Assembly: GCA_004194705.1 (NCBI GenBank)
Contig: SADC01000857.1
Coordinates: 186,001 to 250,000, forward strand
Direction: 5' to 3'
DNA from: Ditylenchus dipsaci
Taxonomy: Eukaryota > Nematoda > Chromadorea > Rhabditida > Anguinidae
DNA: 64,000 nt
Positions 1 through 10,683 of this stretch are shown in pieces. The stretch's first letter is position 1, and each line of letters opens with the position of its first letter. The translations under genes and the position numbers were made by a program. The notes under the pieces were generated by a model, which saw only the letters and a program-made list of their open reading frames with translations, was not told the origin of the DNA and did no database searches.

Positions 1-209
1 GGCAACCCCTGCTCTCGTAATTTCTTGATTGCCATTGTTATGGGGCAAATATTTTTGATTCCAGTTTTTGTCATATCCTCTATCTGGTGATTTCTTGTTA
101 TGTGTCATACATCAATGTACCCCATGTACAATATATTTTTACCATACAATAATAAAATGAAAAAATTATTCACAGGTTGCAAAAAGGGTTATATGGTAAA
201 ATATCAACT

Positions 210-571
210 GGCATCCATTTCAACTGGCAACCATCGAAACTTTTGATAAAAAATCGATAATTTTGACAGTAAAAGATTCCGGAAAGTCACCCCTAATACC
301 TAAATCTCTTCTTGAATCCGAATCCGTTGAGATCAGGTCCGAAAAATTTGAGGAAGCTAAGATATTGATATTTTAAGTAGACCAAACAGAAAATTCGGAC
401 CACTTCCCTACTTTAAAAGATATCTCAGCTTCCTGAATTTTTTCGGACCTGATCTCAACGGATTCGGATTCAGGAAGAGACTTTGGTATGAGGGGTGACT
501 TTCCGAAAACTTTTACTGTCAAAATTGTTGATTTCTAATCAAAAGTTTTTAATGGTTGCCAGTTGAATGCC
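210..571. repeat. Foldback element, about 360 bp
   Basis: The two ends are reverse complements: the left arm reads ggcatccatttcaactggca and the right arm ends in the matching gttgccagttgaatgcc. The arms pair nearly along their whole length around a short centre near 380-400. No coding content is visible. It is a non-autonomous inverted-repeat element. Confidence 0.8.
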
Positions 572-592
572 GTTCGTTTATATAAGTCTTGA

Positions 593-1012
593 CCAGGGCT
601 CCCAGCTCGTCTGATTTATCAGACAAAAGTGAGACACTATCAGCAGAATCCATAACTTTTGAATTACACTTTTGAATTACAAGATGAAATGGTTTGATTT
701 TTTTTCTGTGCATATCTATAATTCACAGGTATAGCCTGAAAAAAGTTGAAGCCCTTCACTCTGTCTTTTTTTACAACTTTTCGACTTTTTAAGCGTGTGA
801 TTTTCTATTTCAGTCCGAAAATAGAAAATCAGACGCTTAAAAAGTTTTAGAAAAGATAGAGTGAAGGGCTGCAAATTTTTTCAGGCTATACCTGTGAATT
901 ATAGTTACGCACAGAAAAAAAATCTAACCATTTCATCCTGTAATTTAATAGTTATGGACTCTGACAACGTCTTACTTTTGTCAGATTAATCAGACGATCT
1001 GGGAGCCCTGGC
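593..1012. repeat. Long palindrome, about 420 bp
   Basis: The left end CCAGGGCTCCCAG is answered at the right by CTGGGAGCCCTGG. The arms pair over roughly 200 bp each with few mismatches. The centre carries a gcccttcactctgtc type word also seen in the palindromes at 15111-15532 and 35191-35610, so the three may be related. A smaller hairpin follows at 1019-1083. Confidence 0.8.
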
Positions 1013-1369
1013 CGTGGCTGATATCTTATAATGGGTTTCGCTAAATTATTCAAAATCATTTAGTGAGACCCATCACAAGATATCCGTCGAAACTAATAAA
1101 CTCGTATCTTTTGTAACCAATTCGTACTCTGATGGTGATATGTCTTTTGAGGGGATTAGGAAGAGGTATAGCTGTTCCGGCTGATTAATGAAATCAATTG
1201 TAGAGGAATTAGTCTGAAACCATTTTTAGAACGGTTTAAAAAATCTGTACAATACAATTTATTTTTTTACGAAGAAAAATTCGCCTAGTAAAATAATGGA
1301 AAAAAACAATGCTAGAAGTGGCAGAAATGGAGGTTTAAGAGTTTCTAGAAAAATGATGCCAACCTTAAA

Positions 1370-1562
1370 GGACCGTAGCCGTCGCCGATAGCGAGAATTT
1401 CAAATGTTTGAATTCGCGCGGTACAGTTCTCTTTCGTCTTTCATTTTACTCTTTTGTGTCATTCGAAGCAAGTCAAAAGAGTACAATGCGAGACGAAAGA
1501 GAACTGTCCCGCGCCAATTCAAACATTTTAAATTTTCGTTGTCGGCGACGGCTATGGTACTT
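1370..1562. repeat. Foldback element with GCCGTCGCCGA / TCGGCGACGGC ends
   Basis: A palindrome of about 190 bp. The inner arms carry acagttctctttcgtct and its complement. A related copy lies at 57890-58060. Fragments with the same cgcgccaattcaaa word lie at 14738-14790, 28505-28735 and 38517-38705. It is an interspersed family of foldbacks. Confidence 0.75.
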
Positions 1563-1796
1563 TAAAAATTCATAGACTAGTTCAACCAGCTCTTTTCTGC
1601 CAGCAGTGATTTTGGGAGGTTGTAGCACAATTTTAACTTGCCAAACGGCAACCTAGATCTTAAATTTTCTAGAAAAGTATTTAATGGCTTAATAGGGTTA
1701 GCAACAGTGCGAAGAAGAAACATTTCGGTAAAATATTTTTTGGGATAGTCACACCAAATGCCCTTTTCTCTTAATTTTGCAAATCATATTGAGTAG

Positions 1797-2043
1797 GGTT
1801 GCATTCGGTCGCTTTTTTGAGATCGGTCGGTTTTTGAAAACCCGCTTTTTTCGAAGCCGGTTTTTGGTTCCGCTGGTTTTCAAAAAATTTCGGTCGGTTA
1901 ACCAACCTGTACCTGGTTTTCGGTCAATTTTTGTCGTTGATGAGCCAGTATTTTGCGAAACCCGGTTTTTGGTTGTCCGGGTTTTTTTTTGAACCCGGTT
2001 TTCGGCTGACTGACCGGTTCGGTTCAACCGAGCGAATGCAATC
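1797..2043. repeat. Foldback with TAGGGTTGCATTCGG end
   Basis: The left end is TAGGGTTGCATTCGGTCGC and the right end reads GCGAATGCAATC, an imperfect inverted repeat. The inside is dense in cggttttcggt words. TAGGG-type ends are usual for hAT MITEs, but I find no matching 8-bp target duplication here. Confidence 0.55.
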
Positions 2044-2045
2044 TG

Positions 2046-2700
2046 AACATCGAGTTGCTATTAGCCCGATCAGTAGTTAAAAAAGTATATAAATTCATTT
2101 AAAAAGAATTATATTTTTTTGGTGGCTTCCACTATAGAGACTTGTTCATGACACCTAACAAGCTCCTGTCCAACCAGCCCCTCTTCTTAAGTGCCATTGT
2201 TGTGAAACAAACAATGCAATCCAGTTATTTTCTCGTTACTTGATCCACCTAGATTGTGTGTGAAGGGTGAGGGAGGGTGATAAATGGAAAGGCCATCTTG
2301 GAGATGAGCGTGTGTTTGCTCTATTTGTTTTTGGCGGATAAAAATATTAGTTTTTTATTTAGTGGGAGCCATCTGCCTTTCTGTTTGATTTGAATATCTA
2401 TTGATGCTAAATAGGTTTAGGGAGGAATTTACCCAGTGCCTTCAACTTCCTCCTTTATTTTGGTTGCTTTCACAATAATTTTTTTAGAATGAAATTTCTG
2501 GTTTCATAGCAGCGAGCTATCCACACAGAAAAAATTCGGAAAGTGTATTCAAAAGATAAAAAATTAATTGTGTAGAATTCCGCTTAGAGTTTCTCGTATA
2601 AAATACGACAAGCTCTACAGTTATCAACGTAGAGTTATCGATTATATTCCAACAAGGGAGAGATTTTTTTTAAAAATTCCCGTAAAAACTTTTCCTTTTC
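2046..2700. other. No gene seen
   Basis: AT-rich sequence without a convincing coding stretch or a clear inverted repeat. Confidence 0.5.
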
Positions 2701-2702
2701 GT

Positions 2703-2755
2703 CGTGCTCCTATTTTTTCCCCGTGCTCCTATTTTTTCCCGTGCTCCTATTTTTA
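2703..2755. repeat. Short tandem repeat, 18-19 bp x 3
   Basis: Three head-to-tail copies of gtgctcctattttttccc, the last one truncated. Confidence 0.9.
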
Positions 2756-3352
2756 GCTATGGTTCGCCTCAGATACCCAAATTAACCCAAATGTTTATAA
2801 AATCTAAAATGATTATATTGGCCGCAGTATCCCATATATAGGGTTGTGTCATTCTCGGAAAAGTCCTGTAATAACACCAAAGTGCCTAGCACTTTCTAAT
2901 ATATTTCAAATAAAGCACTCATAACATTTTCGATAGACTTTATTTGTCGCATCTCATATACAGCTTTTTTCAAAAAAACTCAGAACGAAATTCTTGGATA
3001 GGTTTCAAAATAAGATTTCGAATCCGAAAGATATTTATTGTTAAAATATTTGTTGAGTCAAATAAATTTTGTAACCCGTTAGAAAGTGGTAGGCACTTTA
3101 ATTTATTCACAGGACGTTTCTGGTGGCCGGAAAAGTCAAGTCGAGCTCGTTACATTTTGGTGCGACCTGTCGCTTCGCTGTCTCGCTAATTTAAGATGGA
3201 CGGCAGGCAGGATTGGCAGAGTTCGCTTTTTTAATGACTGTTTCTTTATAATTAAAAAACTCAAAGTAGTCCGATACTGCACTCGAGTTATGCTAAACTT
3301 GATTGTGGCATTTTGTGAAAGAGCCAAGCCAGGACGATGAGGCCAGTGTAAA

Positions 3353-3650
3353 ATTTTCGACCCTGGTAGCGAAACTAGCACATCCCCACCCACCCCCCCC
3401 CCCTCCCCAATAAATTTTTCCTTTTAAGACTTAAGTAAAAGTACCTAAATTTATGTCTCAGACCCCGGAAAAAGTGTGTAAGACATTTATTAGTCACAAC
3501 TTCCGTACGCTGGCCTACCCTAAGCCTAAGGGCTAAGCCTGAACTTGTTGTTCCAAAAGGTAGTTATGGCGATTTTTTAAGGTCAAATTTTTGTGTGGAA
3601 CGGGAGACGGGGCGTTTTTCGCTACTAGCGCCAAATTTTCTAAGCTCTGG
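3353..3650. repeat. Poly-C/poly-G foldback with TTAGGC-like core
   Basis: The element has a C-run near 3390-3412, a GCTACTAGCGCC type right end, and a core with ccctaagcctaagggctaag. Fuller copies lie at 41060-41456 and 57569-57818, and shorter ones at 19245-19432, 28425-28500, 32785-32885 and 61852-61895. This copy also supplies an uninterrupted site (3427-3447) for the MITE nested in the 41-kb copy. Confidence 0.7.
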
Positions 3651-3965
3651 TATTTTTTTTGATGCTTACACTGTCTTGAACCGCTATTTTTGAACTGTAT
3701 TAAAAAATCACATACATAGTTAACACCATAAATCATATTCAAAAAGTTGAAAAAACCGAATACTGACATCAGAAAATGACTCATACTTTTAGTCACTTGA
3801 ACTGTGCTCACCAAATACGCAAACCACTATTTAATTTAAAGAAAAATAACTGGTAGAAATATGAAACCTACCACATTATTCTTAAGACTTATTTAGAAAT
3901 TCTTCCTAACTATAAGACATTTTGAGTTATTTTGTGGATATATTCGTACTATTTTTTTATGCCTA

Positions 3966-4144
3966 CCGTATTTATTCTAATAGAAGGCCAGTCTCTAATA
4001 GAAGGCCAGTCTCTAATAGAAGGCCACCCCTGGGGCCAAAACTAGGGGGTAAACCATGTTTTATTGCATTTTTAGCACAAAGCCAAAAAAAATTTTGGAG
4101 GTTGAAAAATAGAAGGCCATGGCCTTCTATTAGAATAAATACGG
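3966..4144. mobile_element. CCGTATT-family MITE, GAAGGCC subtype
   Basis: The element is flanked by TA on both sides, with inverted ends CCGTATTTATTCTAATA. The left arm repeats an 18-bp unit (tctctaatagaaggcca) three times. The right arm carries the complement ggccttctattag. At 179 bp it has no coding capacity. The TA duplication suggests mobilisation by a Tc1/mariner-type enzyme, which is inference. Confidence 0.85.
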
Positions 4145-4296
4145 TAAGTCTGATTTTACTTTTCTTTTTAGTGGTGGCTGAAATTTTTTCGCCCGTGAAA
4201 TTATTCCTTTTCCCCGTCAAATTTTATAACTTTGTTTTCATCCTAAAAAATTTTATTCGGTCTAAAGTTTCGAAACCAACGTGTAGCCCTGGAGCT

Positions 4297-4485
4297 CAGC
4301 TTTCTAGCGAGCTATCGATTGACTTACTGAAATTTCTAGGCAGTTCAGGCAGTTTAGAATTAAAAAGTTGGAGAAAAACGTCTTTGTATGGAACATACTG
4401 TCCAAAAAGTTTGGCCTATACAAAGACGTTTTTCTCCAACTTTTCAAAATGTCAGCGAGTAAGTTGATGACTCGTTGGAAAGCTG
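4297..4485. repeat. Foldback, about 190 bp
   Basis: cagctttctagcgag at the left is matched by ctcgttggaaagctg at the right. The inner arms agttggagaaaaacgtcttt pair perfectly around 4390-4420. Confidence 0.75.
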
Positions 4486-4489
4486 AAAT

Positions 4490-5227
4490 CCAAGGCTATA
4501 TGCTGGTATAAAAACTTTATATAAATCGAAAGAAGAAGTTAAAGAAATACTTCAGATAAACAGATTTTTTACGATTTGACGGGGAAAATATTTACAGCCA
4601 TTAATGATATGTTCCTATTCTTATTTATATTTGATCAAAATGTCTTTTTCAAACAACAAAAATTTTGCAGGAGTAATTAAATTTTTATTCAATGGAAATC
4701 CTACAGTTCGATACCACCCCGCATTCTCGATTTGGCAGTGTCAGAGGCAAGTTATTTTTGATAAATATCTACAATGCAATCATTTTCAAAGAGTGGTTTC
4801 CCAATTCGATTTCCGCTGTTAAAAAGCACTCGCTGCAGACTGCAAAATGTTTTTTTTGCGTTGTAAAATTACGTAGCTGTTTGCAAGAGAAGGAGAATAA
4901 AAAGAAATTATCTATGTGTGCGTCTATCACCATATATCAATGCACAGAAAATAAATAAAAAGACAAAAAATAGGACAGAAAGCGCAGTAGTGTTGCGATT
5001 CAAATGCAAAAAAAGTGGAGGATTTAAATTTTCAGTGGTAACATTGCCTGAAAACTTGAGCATAGTAATAATTTATGTGGCAAAAATAAATTTTCGAGGT
5101 CCACTACTGAATAAAATCCACCTTTCCACTATCGGATAAAAAAATGAAATTTTATAAACGGACCTTGCATCTCCTACCTCGACCTCGCAGCTCACACGTC
5201 AATTGTGGCCAAGGCATAAAACATTTA
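4490..5227. other. No gene seen
   Basis: Short open stretches have no splice-site support and no recognisable domain. No clear inverted repeat. Confidence 0.5.
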
Positions 5228-5472
5228 CCGTATATTCTCTATTAGAAGGCCCCTCTATAATAGAAGGCCTCCCTTGAGGACCTATATATCAGCCTAGAAA
5301 AAGAAATTCGCAAATCTGTTTTTTCGCGTTTTCTTAGTTAGCACGAGCTTACCTGATTCCACTTTTAAAATTTTGGTTGAGCACGCAAAAATCTCAAAAT
5401 CGACCCAAATTTTTTCCGACTTTTTTAGGGTTGAAAAATAGAAGGCCCGGCCTTCTAATATAGAATATACGG
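5228..5472. mobile_element. CCGTATT-family MITE, GAAGGCC subtype
   Basis: TA-flanked, with ends CCGTATATTCTCTATTAGAA and its complement. Two tandem copies of the ctctaatagaaggcc unit are in the left arm. It shares an internal ttttggttgagcac block with the copies at 34798-35026 and 45650-45919, which proves common descent despite different inner arms. Confidence 0.85.
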
Positions 5473-5474
5473 TA

Positions 5475-6370
5475 TCTTTGTATAATTTCGCCGATAAATG
5501 CAAAATCCTGAATTCGGAGTTGAAATTGAAAATTTTGGTGGTGCAATTTAACTTGAGCTTTTAAAAGTTGGTTATAAGGTCTAAAAATATTTGTCTGTAA
5601 TATCTCTGTAAAAATATTGGCTTAGCCATAATTATTTTAATTTATCTTTAAGCTCCATCATTTAGTTTTGGAACTTGCTCTTATAGTTCTGTGGAGACAC
5701 GCTCCGGAGCCCATCAAAAAACGAGTAAATATAAATAAATGAACAGAGTCAGTTGGCGATGCTTTGATATCTGAGGAGCGCGACAACGGAACTCAAATTT
5801 AAAACACCGGGTATGAAGGGATTTGATTGTCCCTTGGATTTTTTCGGGTAGAAATCGACACATTTGTTTGAAAGTGAAAATTTTCAGCGCTATTTGCTGC
5901 TTTTTACTGCTCTACAAACTAGCCTTTATAATTGTTTTATTTTAGGAAAGTTGTTATGATGATATTGCTGCTGTGGAGATCTGAGGACGGTCATTTTCGA
6001 GCTTATCGAATTATTGTTGTTCTTGGGAGTAATTTCCTAGATCTCAATTTGCGGTCCGAGTAACGCAGATTTAGCAAATGCAAAATTGTTGACACGACTG
6101 ATGTGATTTTTCTGAACAGCTTAGAAATTCCAGAAAAGACTTTGTCTAAATATTAATTGTTGAAATAATATTACAAAACTATCACCTGCTAAAATCATCT
6201 CCATCCGCATTTGCTAGTCCGCAAATGTCACGTCTACTCACATGGGTTCGCCTCTGTCCTGTCCGTGAGCTGAAGCTGACATCGCTATGAATATATAGAA
6301 AGCAAGTCAGATACTAAAAATGAGCTCGCGCTAGTGGTTGAGAAGGCCGTTGCGCGTTCCCGAAAAAATA
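5475..6370. other. No gene seen
   Basis: Unremarkable AT-rich DNA without a convincing coding stretch. Confidence 0.5.
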
Positions 6371-6399
6371 AAGAGCCCGGGTTTTGCCCGGGCTTTTTG

Positions 6400-6785
6400 A
6401 AAATGGCGTCGGCATTTTCGCCGCCAGCACGCCGGCGCTTTAAAAGTGCCAAATTTCACCGGCGGGCCGACGGCGAAAGGCGGACCGGCAGGAAAAATAA
6501 GAGTTACTAGTAAATTTTTCTCACAATAGGAACATTTTTTTATTCTATAAATTACACTTTTATATTCATTCTTACATATGTTTAATTAGTCATTGTTACT
6601 AATAAAATCAAAGCCTGATCACAGAAAAGTGTAATGTTCGTGTATAAAAGTTGGGTCTATAAAATTGAGCGCCGGCGCCTCCGCCGCTGCTGGGACATTG
6701 AAAACGGTGCCTTCTCCGCCGGCGGACCGCCAGCCGCCGGCGCTACAAAATTGTCAATTTTACCCGGCGGAAGGCAGCCGCGCTA
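6400..6785. repeat. GC-rich foldback of GCCGGCG words
   Basis: Two dense blocks of gccggcg/cgccggc (6404-6485 and 6668-6780) flank an AT-rich centre and are broadly complementary. Similar GCGCC-rich blocks recur at 22640-23045, 32898-33275 and 37490-37690. Confidence 0.6.
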
Positions 6786-6857
6786 GTATTCTTACTCTAC
6801 GTTTTTATCAAATTATTGCATTGTCTCCGTAACAACATTTGAGCTGATACAAATATA

Positions 6858-7327
6858 CCGTATTTCATGTAATAAGGCTGGCCGCTTTTTTTTTTCAAAC
6901 CACCGAAAAGCGGATAATTTTTAGGTCGATCTCAAGGTTTGGGGCCCAACCAAAATCGAAAAAGAGGGATCGGTAGGGCTAAGTTTTGGTATACACCCCC
7001 AGTCAAGTTCGGTATACACCCCCCAGTTTGCCTTGGTCCCCCAAGCTGATTTTTTTTAATTTTTCGAAATTTTTGAACGCTGTTTTTTTATTGGGTTAAA
7101 GTTGAAAAAAAATCGGAAAAATTTTTTTTAAAAAATCCAGCTTGGGGACCAAGGCGAACTGGGGGTGTATACCGAACTTGACTGGAGGGTGTTTTCCGAA
7201 ACTGCTCCATCGGTAGAGCTCGCGAGAACTAAAAACCCCAATAAACAGCTTTGAAAAATGTTATTCCTGGGCCGAGATATAGGTCCTCAAAGTTGAGGAG
7301 GCCGCCTTATTACATGAAGAAGTACGG
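6858..7327. mobile_element. CCGTATT-family MITE with a nested foldback
   Basis: TA-flanked ends CCGTATTTCATGTAATAAGG are answered by cttattacatgaagaagtac at the right. The inner arm word is AAGGCTGGCC. Inside lies a second foldback (about 6985-7199) with arms ggtatacaccccc and gggggtgtatacc around an agcttgggggacc hairpin, so this copy was itself a target. Confidence 0.7.
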
Positions 7328-7469
7328 TATAAGAATTGCAATACAAAAAGTCCAAAATTTTCAATCTCTAACTCTGCAAGATTAAGTTTCTGTGCGCTAT
7401 CGTTACACTCCATTCTCGAAAAGCCCTCATAACACCATATAAAAAAATTCATCCGTTCCCAAATTCAAT

Positions 7470-8110
7470 CAATTAATTGCTTGCAGTCTCATGCCACTTA
7501 CTTCTCAACTCCTTTTATACCAAAAAGTCCAAAAAGAACTCTACCAACAGAAACACGAATAAAAGCGAAATTAGCAAAAAGAAGATGTCCCGTTTTTTGC
7601 CCTCTCCTCCATGGCTGTCCACTTCCACCCAAATAACCTTGTTGAGCAGCAGGGGCAGCGCCAATAGGCAGCCGAAATATTATGTGAGTGCAACCCATCA
7701 GGTGTATGTACGCTCATCCTTCCTATTCTCTTGCATCCAGCCATCCCTTGTTTTGTGCAAGCCAGCCACTATTTCTCTGGCTGTTCCTGTACACACACAC
7801 CTGTGTATGTATGACTCTTACAATAGTAGCAGGCAATTCAAGCCCACCCCAGCCCACTCCAACTACGTCAAACAGGAGAGGAGAAGAAGAAAAAAATTCT
7901 CGCAATTTCGCCAGGAGAGCGCGACCTATAGTTAATTCTCTTTCTTTCTATCCTTCTATCCCTCCTATACCTTCCTTCCGACTTGATTACGACCCAAACT
8001 CTACTGGTGCTACTACTGCCTCTGGCGGATCTCATCTTCATTAATTAATTCTGGTTGGTGGTGCGATTGTGCATTGATCCGCTGCTCATGCTAACTTCCT
8101 ATTTGGGTTT
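7470..8110 (+). other. GC-richer, low-repeat stretch; possible 5' exon
   Basis: This stretch lacks the foldbacks seen on either side. An ATG at 7585 opens a 33-codon reading frame that ends in a strong donor (TAT|GTGAGT at 7684). Its phase is 0, so it cannot join exon 2 in frame but could join exon 3, or be untranslated. I do not recognise the peptide. It may be promoter or UTR sequence of the RasGAP gene. Confidence 0.3.
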
Positions 8111-8139
8111 ATTTGTGGTGGAGCGAAAAAAAATTTGAA

Positions 8140-8222
8140 TGAATCATGCTGCCACCCGGATTTGAACTTATTACGTAATCTCATGGACACTGTGATCTAA
8201 CCACCGGACTATTGTGCCATTA
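8140..8222 (-). repeat. tRNA-like sequence, probable SINE head or tRNA relic
   Basis: The minus strand has a B-box-like AGTTCAAATCCGGG, an A-box-like stretch (TCCGGTGGTTAGATC) and a GGCAGCA tail. The T-stem does not pair, so it does not fold as an intact tRNA. Similar minus-strand relics lie at 15944-15995, 20105-20170 and 30285-30345. Confidence 0.4.
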
Positions 8223-8257
8223 CCTTACTCAACTCTCATTACTAGTTATATAAGCCA

Positions 8258-8552
8258 ATGAGTTCTCCTCAGCCCTTGCCACTTTTGCTCAATGTGCTGG
8301 CATGGCTGTTGGGCTGGCTGATCAAATTCTTCCATCTAGCCAAATACTTGGCATTTTGCAGATGCATCAGAGGAAGGACAGGTCTGCGGGAAGTAGAGGA
8401 GAAAAGCAACAAGAACTTCAATGTCCGCTATTTGGGCAAATTCTCTGCTGCTAGTGCGGCAGAGGAGGATGACGAGCAGTCTGAACCTTTTTTGAGGAGT
8501 TGGTCTGGGGCTACAAGGAGTGATGGCGAAAAACAAGCTGTTGGTGATGGAG
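8258..8552 (+). CDS. Candidate alternative first exon of the RasGAP gene
   Basis: An ATG follows an in-frame TAG at 8243-8245 and opens 98 codons ending at a plausible donor (GGAG|GTAGGC). The base composition is richer in GC than the surroundings. Residues about 6-32 are strongly hydrophobic (LLLNVLAWLLGWLIKFF), followed by a charged stretch and an acidic EEDDE run. The exon ends in phase 1, exactly as exon 1 does, so it could splice onto exon 2 at 11918 in frame. If real, it would give a membrane-anchored isoform. This rests on phase and composition only; I recognise no homologue. Confidence 0.45.
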
Positions 8553-8569
8553 GTAGGCGTGATTACTAA

Positions 8570-10300
8570 ACGGGGTTGGAGACCAAAAGTAAACTTGAAT
8601 GTAATAGGTTCAGCAGTACCATAAACATAGTGAAAAAAAGGTCGAGACCCTGCAAGAGAACATTTTTTGTAGGCAAGAATATGCGCTCGCAGGAGTCTTG
8701 ATTTTGCTTACTCTTGAATGAGTTGTAAACGTAATGATGGGTCGTAAAAACTTTTAAAACCTAATAAAGAAAAATTATTTTTCAAACAAACTTTTTTTGT
8801 ATTAGTTTTTTTGGACTTCCCTCATTATATGGTTACTACTGCTATTTGGGGCTAATAATTTTTTCCTCCCAGTAGTATGGACTAATCTTACGCCCATTGT
8901 GAACCGTGTATTACTGCTTGATGGATTTACCACTAAAAAAACGTTTCATGAAAATTACAGTAGTTATTATTGTCGCTTTTCCATTTCCAAATCCTTTAAT
9001 TAAATGACAATTGCCGTTCAAAGATGGTACCTCACAAAAAGATCTAACAGCATCACGGTTCGAGTGCGAAACTAATACTTTCTAAGATATAAAAAATTTA
9101 TTATTTGGATCGCAGCCATTCCTCCAAACATATATGATTTCTCGACTGAAGCTAACATATCGGGAAATAAGGAAAGTACATTGTGTTTGCGCAGAGCTCA
9201 TCTGCTTTCCATGCAGTTAGCTTTTATCACTTCTTCGCTCGCTTCTGCTACTATATACTTCACGGATTAGAGGAGAAAAAGAAGAGAAAGCAAAAAAGAG
9301 GAGTTTACCATCAGCTAACACAAAGATTATGCAAACCGAATTCTCGACTTGCAACCCACCAGACAATGGGTTGTAAATATTACTTTTCTCACTGCTCTGG
9401 CCTTCCTAGGCACTATCTATTGACTCTTCCACTCCGACTACTATCCCTCTTTTTTGGGGTTATTGGGTCTTACTAGAACGTAAGAACGAGTAGTGTCAAA
9501 AAATATACAAAGAATTCTTGAAGGGATTTTTTGTAGCAGATTTCTTTTTTGTCAGTAGCCGCGACGGAAAGGGGTACCCACATTATCTACTTTTTGTCCC
9601 ATTCTGAAACTACTATCAGCTCTGACTACTTAGGCTTAGGCTTCAGGCTTAAGACTTAGGCTTCGGGTAGGCCAGCGTATGTTAGGACGGACTGATCAAT
9701 GCCTTACACGCTTTCTCCGGGCTTATCTGAGACTGGGACTAATATTTGGGTGCTTTTTCGTGAGGTTTTGCAAAATTAGAGATTCGGGACAAAGCGGGAC
9801 AAAGGGTACATAACGTCAAGCACCGACAGATTTTGGATTTCAGATTTTGGACCGGATTCTTTGAAAAGTGACCCAGAATCATCCTCCCCCCCCCCCCGAA
9901 CTCATTTTTTCTGCACAACAAGGTACGAGAAGCATTTCTAAACACTTTCTGAATAAAAAAAGTTGAATTTTACCAAAAAAATTGTCATCCCCATCTCTTG
10001 GGGTGAATGGTCTTTTTAGGGTATTTTTGACCAAATTTCAACCCCTTTAAAGCAAAATCTAGGTGAAAATACTAGATTTTGGACAGGTTTTTACTTTCTG
10101 GGGCCTACCGCATAAATAAACTCTGGTATGCATGTTTTTTATGCATCCAAAGTCATTTTCGAGTGATTTGTGTCCCAGCAACTCACTGTATTTTTTGTAG
10201 CTATATTTACGGTCAAGTCTACCCTTTTCCTAATATTCTGTAAAATATTTATACAGTTTACTCATACATTCATCACTCATTACTGCTAAATCATATAGAC
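8570..10300. other. No confirmed gene; scattered repeat fragments
   Basis: Holds TTAGGC-like hexamers (9628-9672), a C-run at 9887-9898 and, at 10105-10175, a fragment of the foldback family found whole at 13078-13975. Possible promoter of the exon at 10311, but no core promoter motif can be asserted. Confidence 0.5.
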
Positions 10301-10310
10301 ACAAAAAATT

Positions 10311-10683
10311 ATGTGGAAAAAAAGAAGCAGTGGTCGGTTTGAGCTTCCGCGGCCTACACAAACCAGTCATTCTCAACATCCATTACCCTATTCCACCACT
10401 AGCAAATCTAATCTGATGAAGTCACATAACTATTTTCACAAGCATTTTGCTGCTCAACTATCTTCTACAGCTCCATTATCATATTCATGCTCACAGTTGA
10501 GCAAAGCATTGAGTAGGACTCGGAGCCCAGGGTGCAGACATGGACTGTATAATAGTCAGAATAGTTTGCATGGAAGTAATTCCCTGGCAACTAGCAAGGT
10601 GCTTGCTAATCGACACTCCATATCTGGCACTCGTAACTGTCAGATGTTAAGGAAGAGAAACCACATTTCTTGGCAGCAATTGG
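10311..10683 (+). CDS. RasGAP exon 1 (N-terminus)
   Basis: Starts at the first ATG after an in-frame TAG (10296-10298) and runs 124 codons to a GTAAAT donor at 10684. It ends in phase 1. The G left over joins AA of exon 2 to make GAA, giving [13 protein letters not shown] without a break. The peptide is rich in Ser, His, Asn and Arg with no recognised domain, as expected for this family's variable N-terminus. The start could lie in another exon if transcription begins upstream. Confidence 0.7.

Noticed and set aside
3922..4467. 181-codon open frame
   Set aside because: It runs through a MITE and a foldback; its repeated SNRRPV peptide is only the 18-bp MITE unit.
6373..6400. gagcccgggttttgcccggg hairpin followed by a T-run, like a bacterial terminator
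   Set aside because: The genome is eukaryotic and no gene ends here; it is one of many GC hairpins in repeats.
7477..7935. 152-codon open frame
   Set aside because: No recognisable domain, it starts at a non-ATG codon, and the region has better donors inside; kept only as a possible 5' region.
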